Part shown: positions 8,463-16,808 of the stretch, one piece after another
Numbering within the stretch: the first letter of the stretch is position 1
How the letters are laid out: every line of letters starts with the position of its first letter
Source of the DNA: Janthinobacterium sp. CG3
GTDB taxonomy: Bacteria; Pseudomonadota; Gammaproteobacteria; Burkholderiales; Burkholderiaceae_D
Direction: 5' to 3'
DNA: 64,000 bases
Assembly (NCBI RefSeq): GCF_000344615.1
Contig: NZ_KB467824.1
Location: forward strand, 4,969,660 to 5,033,659
Notes under the pieces: model-generated
What the model was told of the DNA's origin: nothing
What the model saw: only the letters and a program-made list of their open reading frames with translations
Databases searched by the model: none
Program-made: the position numbers and the translations under genes

Positions 8463-11400
8463 TCATTCGACCTTGAAAACCACACTCATCGGGCCACTTC
8501 CCATATGGTTTTGGTAGTAAACCATGCCGTGATAAGCGAACGGGGCGGCCTTTCCATTAAATAGTTTGTTTTCACGCACAAATAGGTGGACGTCAATGCC
8601 TCGCTTGGCATGCTCGATTACTTCCTGTCCTCGCTTGCTGTGGGGCGTCGTGGCGTTCTGACTTTGCCAATGAAAGTGAGTGGCATCGATCCAGTGGTCC
8701 AAGTAGCGGTGATCAAGAGCTCTGCCGCTCTTATTGAGTGTCACGAGCAATACATGGGCCTTTTGGTCGGTGAGCACAACATGCCCCGTATTCCAGTTGC
8801 CGGGATTAAACGTACTACTGAACAGCGGCGCAATATCTTCCCGCATGAAGGACCGGCCGAGCGCCATGTCGTGCGGACTGATTACGGCCTTGAGGCGGGC
8901 CAAGGTACGCATTTCCTCGGTTGCCGGCAGGTCCGCATAGTCGGCGTTATTAGCACGCAACAGGTAGCTTCCATCGGGCGCTTTCAGCACTACGCGCAAC
9001 AGATATTGATTCCCCTCGCCTGATGCGTCTTGGCGCTCGATTGCCACGACCGCGCCCGTGATGGATCCCGCGTTCGTGGCTGAAAGATGTTCGAATAAGA
9101 GGAAATCACCATCCCGAATCGGATGTTTCCCCCCGTCCATGGAATTGCCCGATGCGTGGGCGAGAAAGTGCCGCTCCGGGTCCAGGCGGCCATGCTTAGG
9201 TCCGAGCGCGCGGTATTCCTCGGCATCCGCCGTGGCATTCTTGAAATGGCCGCAAGCGATCTTGAGGTTCGGGAAATAGGGCAATTCCGTGCGATCGATA
9301 TGTGGTGGGTTCGGAAGCCGGTTGAACTGGATCACATTGCCGGGCGCATCGCCATTGGCGCCACGAACTTCATAAGCCGCCAGACGGAAATCGATCAGCT
9401 CTTGCAACATGGACTCGAACTCCGCTTGTTGTTCTGGTCGAAGCGTGAATGCGGCTTGAAAAGTGCCGTCTACAACCTTGAAAAAGGCGCTGGCGTTGGC
9501 AGGGCGGTTGCCGCCGATCCAGGCAAGCACGGGGTTTTCTTGCCAATAACGATGCCAGGTAATGTCCGCCGCGTCCGATACTTGACGCTGCGCATCGGGG
9601 AGGTCGACGAGCAAGGCGCGCCGCCGCTGCAACACTTGCCAGGACCGTATGGCCAAGGCCGTGGTCGGAATCGGGGCGCGCCAACCGTTTAATTCCTGGA
9701 AAGCCTCCAACAGCACCATTTTGAAACTCTTGGTCATTTTGGTGGTTTCCACTTCGCGCAAAAAAGAGCGGTGATCGAGCGCAATGGCTTGTTCGGTCTC
9801 GTCGAGGTCGCCGGCGGCGGCGACCAGTTCGAACCAGCTGCCATATTGCTGCCGCAATTTTGGCAAACTGGCTCCGGCGCGGTAGAACTCGCTCAGTGTT
9901 GGCCGCCGTCCAAAAGCTTCCTTCAGCGCTTGATACTCCTTTTGAATACCGTCGCCGTTGTCGAGGGCTTTCAGGAATGCTACCAACTGCAAGTCATAAT
10001 TGATGTAACAACCCTTGGGCAGCTTGAGTCGTTTTTCTTCCAGATCGCGGCCGAATTTTGCCAATTGTTTGTAGCTGGAACCGATTTCAAACAGCGCCTG
10101 CGGCTTGTGCAGGAAACTTTGATGGTTGCCGATGAAGTCGAGCACTACCAATCTCTCCTTGCCCGGGCTCTTACGCAAGCCCCGACCCAGTTGTTGAAGG
10201 AAAAGGATTTTCGATTCGGTCGGCCGCAACATCATCACCGTGTCTATCACGGGCAAGTCCACCCCTTCATTGAATAGATCAACCGAAAAAATAATCGCGA
10301 GGCGGCCATCGCGCAAGCGAGCCAAGGCATCCCCACGGCTCAAGGCTGAGCCCGAATAGACGGCGGCGCATGTGATCCCGGCTTTAGCGAACTGGAGCGC
10401 CATAAAATCGGCGTGGGAAATCGATACGCAAAACGCCAAAGTGCGTTCCTGCTTGTGCAGACGCCATGTTTTCAGTGCATGCCGGGCGCGCGCCAGCGTG
10501 GCCAGTTTGTTGGATAATTGTTCCGGGTCGAAGCGGCCATTACGCCAAGGCACTTCCGCATAATTGACCGATTCGTCGAAAATACCGTAGTAGTGGAACG
10601 GCACCAGCAGGTCGGACTCGATTCCGGCGAATAGGCCACAGGTGAACACCAAATTGTCATCGCATAACGACAAAATGTCTGATTGGTCCGAGCGGTCAGG
10701 CGTCGCGGTCAGTCCGAGCATAAAACGGGGGGCGAAATAGCTCAGCAGGCGCCGATAAGTGGACGCCGCCGCATGATGGAATTCGTCAACCACGATGTAG
10801 TCGAAATGTTGGGGGGAAAAGCGCTCAAGGTGAGTGTTGCGACTGAGTGTCTGGATCGACGCACACAGCACATCGACCTCAACGTCGCATGTCTTTCCCA
10901 TATACAGGCCGACTCTTGAGCGTGGTTTAATGCGCAGAAAAGTTTCCGCCGCCTGATTCAAAATTTCTTCTCGGTGAGCGACGAACAATACTCGTCTGGC
11001 GGCGAACTGTTCGGCGTCGAAAGCGGCCAGCCAGGTCTTGCCAAGACCGGTGGCCAATACCACCAAACCTCGGCGGAAACCCTCGTCTCTGGTTTCTGAG
11101 AGCGCAAGCAAGGCATCTTCTTGGACTCCGGTCGGTAGCGGCGCGGGATCTTGTTCCTGGCTACCGGGCGCGACTGCGAGCGGCAGTGGAACACGACGGG
11201 CCTGGTACTGATCGATCCACGCGTCGGTCAAGGGTACGCAGCGCGCGCTCGCAAATAGCTCGTCGAACCTGGCGCGCGCTTCAAGGAAACCTTGCTCCCC
11301 GGGATAGTCGATCCGGTAGTTCCATTCCAATCCGTTTTGCAGCGCTTGCCTGCTGATATTGCTGGAACCGATGAAGGCTGTGCCGCATAAGCCGTTTTCG

Positions 11401-12329
11401 TCATCCAGTTGGGTAAATATATAGGCTTTCAGATGAAAACTGCCACCGGCCGATTCGTATACGCGCACCTGTGCGCCTTGCGCTTGAAGCAACATCAATA
11501 GCCGCAATGCCTCCGGATCGGTAACATCGAGATAATCGCTGGTTAGCACGCGAACGCGCCCCACCCTTTCTCTGTTGGCTCCATTGCGCGCCAGCGTACC
11601 GTACAAATCGGGAAGCAATAAACGTAGTCCCGTGGCTTTAACGAACGCCACCGCCAGATCGACCTCGGACGCGCGGTTGATGGCGCCGCAAAGGTGCGGC
11701 AGAAAGGGATCGTCGCCACCGGTGATCAACTGCTTTTTTTCTTGCGGTGCACGCAATAGGATGGCGTTGAGCCACGGCTCGACTCGCCCCGGACGCTGAT
11801 CGGTCGATAGCCAGCATTCCACGCCAAGCAGATCAGGCAGCGCGGCGAGCCAGCTGCGTAACCGGATCTCGCTCGCATCGGTGAAATGTCGGCCATTTTG
11901 GACTCGCTCGCCATCGCCACGCTTAAAGCTGAGATATAAAGTCCCACCCGGTTTTAGCGCAGTCCATAATTGCGCCAAAATGGCTGGAATATCCAGTGGG
12001 GGTAAATGCAATAAGCTGGCGCAGGCCCAAATACCGTCATAGCAGGACTGTTCGCGTACGTCGGAAAAGCGTCGGACCTCAACGTTTATTCCGGTGTGTT
12101 CGGAGGCCATACGAGCCAGTTCGGGCGAGGCGTCGAAGGCCCTTACCCGAAAACCACGGCCGAGAAACGCCTGTGTATCCCTGCCGGAGCCGCAACCGGC
12201 ATCGAGAATCAATCCACCTGGATTGACAGTGGAAAGAAAACGATCGTGTAGGATCGACATATCCACATGGATGGTATTGGAAAAAAAAGCGGCTGCGTTT
12301 TGATTGTAGTAGGCGAGGGAACTGGTCAT
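8463..12329 (-). CDS. Methyltransferase-PLD-SF2 helicase-S24-DUF3427 fusion, probable defence or DNA-repair protein
   Basis: A 1,288-residue multidomain protein (numbering from ATG 12329). Residues 1-195 are a class I SAM methyltransferase (LILDAGCGSGRD, about 41-51). Residues 205-380 are a PLD-like nuclease domain (FHLKAYIF near 300, GSSN near 322). A DEAD/DEAH superfamily 2 helicase follows, with Walker A ATGLGKT (about 426-432), DEFH (515-518), GLTATPDR and QQLGRGLRK (about 713-721). Residues 1015-1140 resemble an S24/LexA-type peptidase (SGNSM near 1060; YLLRVVLK where the catalytic Lys is expected). The C-terminus matches DUF3427, ending in PMSVVFKV. The PLD-helicase-DUF3427 core is a known architecture; the methyltransferase at the front is unusual. 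A TTG start at 12350 after AAGGA is possible. GC content is lower than in core genes, and it lies beside a restriction system in the island. Confidence 0.8.
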   Translation of the reverse strand: MTSSLAYYNQNAAAFFSNTIHVDMSILHDRFLSTVNPGGLILDAGCGSGRDTQAFLGRGFRVRAFDASPELARMASEHTGINVEVRRFSDVREQSCYDGIWACASLLHLPPLDIPAILAQLWTALKPGGTLYLSFKRGDGERVQNGRHFTDASEIRLRSWLAALPDLLGVECWLSTDQRPGRVEPWLNAILLRAPQEKKQLITGGDDPFLPHLCGAINRASEVDLAVAFVKATGLRLLLPDLYGTLARNGANRERVGRVRVLTSDYLDVTDPEALRLLMLLQAQGAQVRVYESAGGSFHLKAYIFTQLDDENGLCGTAFIGSSNISRQALQNGLEWNYRIDYPGEQGFLEARARFDELFASARCVPLTDAWIDQYQARRVPLPLAVAPGSQEQDPAPLPTGVQEDALLALSETRDEGFRRGLVVLATGLGKTWLAAFDAEQFAARRVLFVAHREEILNQAAETFLRIKPRSRVGLYMGKTCDVEVDVLCASIQTLSRNTHLERFSPQHFDYIVVDEFHHAAASTYRRLLSYFAPRFMLGLTATPDRSDQSDILSLCDDNLVFTCGLFAGIESDLLVPFHYYGIFDESVNYAEVPWRNGRFDPEQLSNKLATLARARHALKTWRLHKQERTLAFCVSISHADFMALQFAKAGITCAAVYSGSALSRGDALARLRDGRLAIIFSVDLFNEGVDLPVIDTVMMLRPTESKILFLQQLGRGLRKSPGKERLVVLDFIGNHQSFLHKPQALFEIGSSYKQLAKFGRDLEEKRLKLPKGCYINYDLQLVAFLKALDNGDGIQKEYQALKEAFGRRPTLSEFYRAGASLPKLRQQYGSWFELVAAAGDLDETEQAIALDHRSFLREVETTKMTKSFKMVLLEAFQELNGWRAPIPTTALAIRSWQVLQRRRALLVDLPDAQRQVSDAADITWHRYWQENPVLAWIGGNRPANASAFFKVVDGTFQAAFTLRPEQQAEFESMLQELIDFRLAAYEVRGANGDAPGNVIQFNRLPNPPHIDRTELPYFPNLKIACGHFKNATADAEEYRALGPKHGRLDPERHFLAHASGNSMDGGKHPIRDGDFLLFEHLSATNAGSITGAVVAIERQDASGEGNQYLLRVVLKAPDGSYLLRANNADYADLPATEEMRTLARLKAVISPHDMALGRSFMREDIAPLFSSTFNPGNWNTGHVVLTDQKAHVLLVTLNKSGRALDHRYLDHWIDATHFHWQSQNATTPHSKRGQEVIEHAKRGIDVHLFVRENKLFNGKAAPFAYHGMVYYQNHMGSGPMSVVFKVE

Positions 12330-12530
12330 ACATGGCCGCTTGAATTTCAATTCCTTAATTATATTCCTTATTGGTGGCTAGTCAGTTCCATGGAGTGGAA
12401 GGTAAGCTGACCATGGCACTTGCAGTGGCTCTATACGTATCCCCCTGGAGTACGATTTCAATCAGGTAAAATATTCCGCTGCTGCGCACGCATGGCCATC
12501 CCTGCCACCAAAATTTCCGGAGCCTTCATT

Positions 12531-13271
12531 TTGCAATCAATTTACGTGTTCGATTTTCTTCAGACTGTGTCTACGCAACTCAAAGAAACGCTGGATGGTA
12601 TGGAGGAGTCGATGTTGAACGGTGTCGCATTGACAACGCTGAATGCGTTTCAGGTTCAAAAGGATTCGCGCCAAGGCGTCTACGTCCTCCACTACGATGG
12701 CGTTCCGGTCTACCTCGGCAAGGCGAACGACGTCAGCGAACGGCTTTCCCAGCATCTCGAAAAACTCAAGGGGCGCCGGGGCGTCGACCCCGACCGAGTG
12801 GGCTACAAGGCGCTCCTGCTGGACAAAAGCATGGGCACGGCAGCGAACGAAGACCTGCTAATTTCCATGTACAAAGGCAAGCACGCGAACATGTGGAATG
12901 GAGCAGGTTTTGGGCCGAAGGATCCAGGCCAAAACCGCGACACTACCAGACCCGGCTGGTTCGATAGGCATTTCCCTATTGTCGATGATTTTCCGATCGA
13001 CCTCGATGCCGGGCCGACGGAGCAAATCGGTTTGGCCGTATTGCTTGGGCTGATGAAAGTGCAGCTTCCGTACGTTTTCAGATACACGGTTCCAGCTGAC
13101 CAGCTGGTGCGGCAAATTAGTCTGGCGGGCGTCAAACACGATGCGCGCAGCCTGCTTCAAGCGGCGGTGACGGTCCTCGGTGCCGGATGGAAGGGCGCCA
13201 TCATCAGCTATGGCATGGTGCTGTACAAAACGACCAAAGACTACCCTTACGGCGAAGAGTTGACGCCGTAA
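12531..13271 (+). CDS. GIY-YIG restriction endonuclease, Eco29kI family-like
   Basis: The protein is about 246 residues from the TTG at 12531, which has GGAG 8 bp upstream; ATG 12492 and ATG 12600 are alternatives. Near residue 50 it shows the GIY-YIG nuclease core (QGVYVLHYDGVPVYLGKA). An arginine-bearing helix follows (VSERLSQHLEKL). Further on, NEDLLISMYKGKHANMWNGA supplies the catalytic Glu and Asn, and GFGPKDPGQNRD matches the GFGxxDPGxxR stretch of Eco29kI-type enzymes. It faces a DNA cytosine methyltransferase that ends 58 bp beyond, as expected for a type II restriction-modification pair. Eco29kI cuts CCGCGG; the site of this enzyme cannot be read from sequence. Confidence 0.75.
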   Translation: MQSIYVFDFLQTVSTQLKETLDGMEESMLNGVALTTLNAFQVQKDSRQGVYVLHYDGVPVYLGKANDVSERLSQHLEKLKGRRGVDPDRVGYKALLLDKSMGTAANEDLLISMYKGKHANMWNGAGFGPKDPGQNRDTTRPGWFDRHFPIVDDFPIDLDAGPTEQIGLAVLLGLMKVQLPYVFRYTVPADQLVRQISLAGVKHDARSLLQAAVTVLGAGWKGAIISYGMVLYKTTKDYPYGEELTP

Positions 13272-13329
13272 GCTACGCGGGCGGGGGAGGGGGCCCGAAT
13301 CCTGCGCCTGCCCGCGTCCCGTTTCGTTG

Positions 13330-14499
13330 CTATCCCTTCCGCAACATTTTGCACACCCCGTTGGCGACGACCGCCGCCAGTTTCACCGGCACGGCGTTGC
13401 CCAGCTGGCGCATGGTCTCCGACCACCCCCCCTCGAAGATGAAGCTGTCCGGGAAGGTCTGGATGCGCGCCGATTCCCGCACCGTGAAGTAGCGCACCGA
13501 GCCGTCGTGCCGGCGCAGCATGTTTTCGCCGCCGGGCACGCCGTGGTCGCCCGCCTTCAGCGCCTTGGCCGGCTCGTCGAGCGGGCTGCCGGTGTGCCCC
13601 GCGTACGAGCGCGCGCCCGGCTGGAAGCGGTGCGCCTGCACCAGTTCCTTGCCCGGGTGCTTTTCCGGGTCCGGCAGGTCGGAGATGGCGTCGCGCACGG
13701 TTTCCCACGGCAGCGCCAAGGCGTCCGGGTCGGCGTCGGCCAGGATGGCGAGCTTGCGCTCCAGGCCGTCCGGCTTGGCCGGGCGGTTTTTCGCCGCCAC
13801 GCGGTGGCGCGCCCAGTATTCGCCATTGCCCCACTGCGACAGCAGCAGCGCGTCGTGGCTGTGCGTTTCCTCCGGGAATACCCAGTCCAGGCCGAGGTCT
13901 TCGCGGAAGCCGACGATGAACACGCGCATGCGTTTTTGCGGCACGCCGAAGTTGGCGGCGTTGACCAGCTTGGACACGACGCGGTACTCGCGCTTGCCGC
14001 CCTTGGCCTTGTGCTTTTCCAGCCGGGCCAGGTGGTCCAGCCATTCCTCCTTGGCCTTCGGCTGCAGCGACGGGTATTCGAGTTGCAGCAGGATGTAGTT
14101 GAAGTAGTTGGCGAACGCGGCGCGCGTCAGGCCGCGGACGTTTTCGAAGACGAAGGCGCGCGGGCGCACCTCGCGCACCGCGCGGATCGCCTGCGGGAAC
14201 ATGTCGCGCTCGTCGAGGAAGCCGCCGTGCTTGCCGCCCATAGAGAAGGGTTGGCAGGGCGGGCCGCCGGTGACCAGGTCGAGGCCCTGGTGGCCGCCGT
14301 ACAGGAATTGGCGGACGTCGCCCTCGGTGACGTCCGGCCAGTGGCTCATCGGGGCGACCAGTTTGAGCTTGTTGTTGCGCAGCGTCTCGCAGGCGTGGCT
14401 GTTCCACTCGACCACCGCGCGGTGGTCCACGTTTTGCCCGGAGAAGCCCATGGCGAGCCCGCCGGCGCCGGCGAACAGTTCAATCGATTCAAGCTTCAC
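13330..14499 (-). CDS. DNA (cytosine-5) methyltransferase of the restriction-modification system
   Basis: A 389-residue C5-cytosine methyltransferase. In order it shows motif I ELFAGAGGLAMGF (8-20), the catalytic Cys in GGPPCQPFSMGG (about 78-89), the ENV motif FVFENVRGL (about 117), QKRMRVFIVGF (motif VIII), a target-recognition region at about 215-315, and the closing motifs RESARIQTFPDSF and QLGNAVPVKLA (IX-X). It protects host DNA from the convergent GIY-YIG endonuclease. GC content is close to the core genome, unlike the helicase gene next to it. Confidence 0.93.
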   Translation of the reverse strand: MKLESIELFAGAGGLAMGFSGQNVDHRAVVEWNSHACETLRNNKLKLVAPMSHWPDVTEGDVRQFLYGGHQGLDLVTGGPPCQPFSMGGKHGGFLDERDMFPQAIRAVREVRPRAFVFENVRGLTRAAFANYFNYILLQLEYPSLQPKAKEEWLDHLARLEKHKAKGGKREYRVVSKLVNAANFGVPQKRMRVFIVGFREDLGLDWVFPEETHSHDALLLSQWGNGEYWARHRVAAKNRPAKPDGLERKLAILADADPDALALPWETVRDAISDLPDPEKHPGKELVQAHRFQPGARSYAGHTGSPLDEPAKALKAGDHGVPGGENMLRRHDGSVRYFTVRESARIQTFPDSFIFEGGWSETMRQLGNAVPVKLAAVVANGVCKMLRKG

Positions 14500-15005
14500 G
14501 GCGCCGCCCCTTAGCGTCGGCCGTCGGGGTCTGTGGCGCCGTCGGGCCTTGGGTGCCGCCGCGGCGGCGCTGGGGCGGGTGTGGGGTGCGTGACTTGTTC
14601 AAAGCGTTTACTTCTTCCGGTAGTGTGTGTTTGTGCGGGCGGCGCACCGGTTGGCGGGCCGTCGGGAAACGGGCCGCTAGGTGGGCTGCGGGCTCGGCCC
14701 CGCCAGGCAGGCAGTAGTATAAAGCACCGCCGCCGGGAAAGTTCCATTTGCCTGTTTTGTGGCAATTTATTTTAGGATTTATTATACTGTATTTATATAC
14801 AGTTATCGTTAAAGCCAGAGGCGTAGTGCAGGGGGCAGACCCGAGGGGCGGACTGCCGCACAGTTGAAAAATTCCGCTGGAAATCGAAAAGGGAGGGGCA
14901 CATAATATTGCGGTGCCGGGCGTGGCGGCTTTCGTGGATGAAATGGCGGGATGGACGATTGTTTTTGTTTTGGGCTAGGCGGTCGGCTGGCGGTGCGGGG
15001 CGCTT
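14500..15005. other. Intergenic region between methyltransferase and vsr
   Basis: 505 bp without a convincing gene. It is GC-rich up to about 14745, then sharply AT-rich (14752-14812) around a LexA-like box, then carries a family A REP-like motif (about 14835-14862). Promoters of the divergent methyltransferase and vsr genes should lie here. A reading frame at 14511-14765 on the minus strand looks like GC-driven noise. Confidence 0.5.
14785..14804. promoter_or_regulatory. LexA-like SOS box
   Basis: TACTGTATTTATATACAGTT contains CTG-N10-CAG with an AT-only core and matches the E. coli-type LexA consensus almost perfectly. On the minus strand a TATAAT hexamer overlaps its edge (14786-14781). 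The controlled gene is uncertain: the methyltransferase (start 14499) and vsr (start 15006) are both 200-290 bp away. Confidence 0.6.
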
Positions 15006-15425
15006 GTGGTTGACACGGTCGACGTCGCGACAAGGAGCGACATCATGTCGTGCGTCCGCTCGAAAAACACGGGGCCGGAAATGCTGGTGCGGCGCCTGGT
15101 GTTCGCGGCCGGCTACCGCTACCGTTTGCACGGGAAGAAGCTGCCGGGGAAGCCGGATCTGGTGTTCGCCGGCCGGCGCAAGGTCATCTTTGTGCACGGC
15201 TGCTTCTGGCATTTGCATGCGGGCTGTTTGCTTGGCGCGCGCATACCGAAGTCGCGGGTTGATTTTTGGACGCTGAAGCTGGAGGGAAACCGGCGCCGCG
15301 ACGAGGCGAACCGCGCGGCGCTTGCCGGATTGGGCTGGAAGGTGTTGACGCTGTGGGAATGCGAGTTGGCCGACCATGACGCGCTTCGCGCCAAGGTCTT
15401 CGCGTTCCTCGACGGTCCCGGCTGA
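15006..15425 (+). CDS. vsr: Very short patch repair (Vsr) endonuclease
   Basis: A 139-residue nuclease that nicks 5' of T-G mismatches arising by deamination of 5-methylcytosine. Motifs are RSDIMSCVRSKNTGPEM (10-26), LPGKPDLVFAGRRKVIFVHG with the catalytic Asp (48-67), CFWHLHAGC (zinc/metal site), and TLKLEGNRRRDEANR (about 88-102). Its place beside the cytosine methyltransferase is typical, because Vsr corrects the mutations that enzyme promotes. The GTG start at 15006 is weakly supported. Confidence 0.92.
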   Translation: MVDTVDVATRSDIMSCVRSKNTGPEMLVRRLVFAAGYRYRLHGKKLPGKPDLVFAGRRKVIFVHGCFWHLHAGCLLGARIPKSRVDFWTLKLEGNRRRDEANRAALAGLGWKVLTLWECELADHDALRAKVFAFLDGPG

Positions 15426-15451
15426 GCCGCTCAATTGGCCGCCGCGCCAAC

Positions 15452-15599
15452 CTATTGTGTAGGCTTGCTTTCGATCCTGGCATTGCATGTTGAAAAACGC
15501 TTCGCGACGCCCGGTCGGCGGTCGATTGCGTAGGTCGTCGAGTGCGTGCTGACGAATACCAGGTTTTTGGTCAGCGGGACATCACTGGCAAAGCGGGTA
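15452..15599 (-). pseudogene. C-terminal fragment of a PQQ-like beta-propeller protein
   Basis: Read leftward from about 15599, the frame gives LVDTRFASDVPLTKNLVFVS, then STTYAIDRR, and stops at 15452. The pattern (position, hydrophobic strand FVS, then TYAID-R) is that of PQQ/YVTN propeller repeats. No start or upstream part remains; it abuts the stop of the hydrolase gene. It is best read as the 3' stump of a gene broken by the arrival of the neighbouring segments. Confidence 0.4.
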
Positions 15600-16772
15600 T
15601 CAACAAGCGGGTAAAAGCCGTTGCCGTACGAGCTCGGCGAAGTAGCGCGCGCCGATGGGCAGGATGGCGTCGTTGAAGTCGTACTTGGCGTTGTGCAGCG
15701 GCACACCTCCCGGTGCGTCTGCAATACCGTTGCCTATGAACACGAACGCGCCCGGAACCACCTTGAGGAAAGCCCCGAAGTCTTCCGAGATCATCATCGG
15801 CGCGACATTGCCGTCCACGTTATCAATTCCCACCACAGCTTGGGCGGCGCGCACCGCGACGGAGGTGCACTCCGGCCAGTTCACCGTGGGAACGAACTCG
15901 TGTGTGTACTCCACCTCGCAGCTGGCACCGTGCGCCGCGGCGATGCCGTGGCAGATTTCGCGCATGCGGCGCTCCAGCAGGGCTTGCACATGCGGCGAGT
16001 AGCTGCGCGTATCGCCCTTGATTTCCACGTTGCCCGGGATCGCGTTGCGGATGCCGTCGCTGTGGATCTCGGTGCAGGAGAGCACGGCCGGGTCGGCCGG
16101 ATCGACCGCGCGAGCCACTATGGTTTGCAGCGCCAGGATGATCTCGGCCGCCACCAGCAGCGGGTCGATGGCCATGTGGGGGCGGGCGGCATGGCCGCCC
16201 CGACCGTGGATGCGAATGACAAAGTTGTCCTCGCTGGCCATGATGCCGCCCGCGCGGGTGGCAATGTGTCCGGCTGGCAGGCCGGGGATGTTGTGGGCAC
16301 CATAGATCTGGTCGACTGGAAACCGATCGAACAGACCGTCCCCGATCATCGCGTTGGCGCCCCTGCCATGTTCTTCGGCGGGCTGGAAGATAAAGCGCAC
16401 CGTGCCGTTGAAGTCGCGGGTGCGCGTCAGGCTCTGGGCCGCGCCCAGCAACATGGCCATGTGCCCGTCGTGTCCGCAGCCGTGCATGCAGCCGGTATGC
16501 CGGGAGATGTAGGGGCGGCCCTGGGCCGTCTCCGTCATCGCCAGGGCGTCCATGTCGGCGCGCAGGCCGATCACGCCCTTGCCCTCGCCCACCGTGAGGC
16601 TGGCCACCAGCCCCGTGCCGCCGATACCCCTGTGCACTTGCATGCCCATCAGTTCAAGCGCGTTGGCAATAAAGTTGGCTGTTTTATGCTCGTTGAAGCC
16701 GGTCTCGGGGAACTGGTGTAGCTGGTGCCGCCATCGCACCATCTGGGTGCCGAGTTCGTTGTCGATATACAT
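15600..16772 (-). CDS. M20 family amidohydrolase (hippurate hydrolase-like)
   Basis: A 390-residue zinc-dependent aminoacylase/carboxypeptidase of the M20D type. Metal ligands are seen in HTGCMHGCGHDGHMAM (about 91-106) and QPAEEHGRG (about 130), a dimerisation-domain motif in IHGRGGHAARPH (about 186), and the C-terminal HNAKYDFND. The ATG at 16772 follows GGGAG with 6-7 bp spacing. It lies 36 bp downstream of the diaminopropionate ammonia-lyase gene in one operon, like ygeX-ygeY of E. coli. I infer that it releases an amino acid from an N-acyl conjugate for the lyase. The substrate is unknown. Confidence 0.85.
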   Translation of the reverse strand: MYIDNELGTQMVRWRHQLHQFPETGFNEHKTANFIANALELMGMQVHRGIGGTGLVASLTVGEGKGVIGLRADMDALAMTETAQGRPYISRHTGCMHGCGHDGHMAMLLGAAQSLTRTRDFNGTVRFIFQPAEEHGRGANAMIGDGLFDRFPVDQIYGAHNIPGLPAGHIATRAGGIMASEDNFVIRIHGRGGHAARPHMAIDPLLVAAEIILALQTIVARAVDPADPAVLSCTEIHSDGIRNAIPGNVEIKGDTRSYSPHVQALLERRMREICHGIAAAHGASCEVEYTHEFVPTVNWPECTSVAVRAAQAVVGIDNVDGNVAPMMISEDFGAFLKVVPGAFVFIGNGIADAPGGVPLHNAKYDFNDAILPIGARYFAELVRQRLLPAC

Positions 16773-16808
16773 GGTGCGTCTCCCGTGAGTGATTGCCGTC
16801 GGTGTCAA

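Noticed and set aside
14511..14765. Possible small gene downstream of the LexA-like box (minus strand)
   Set aside because: The peptide is Pro/Arg-rich and follows GC bias. No ribosome site and no recognisable family.
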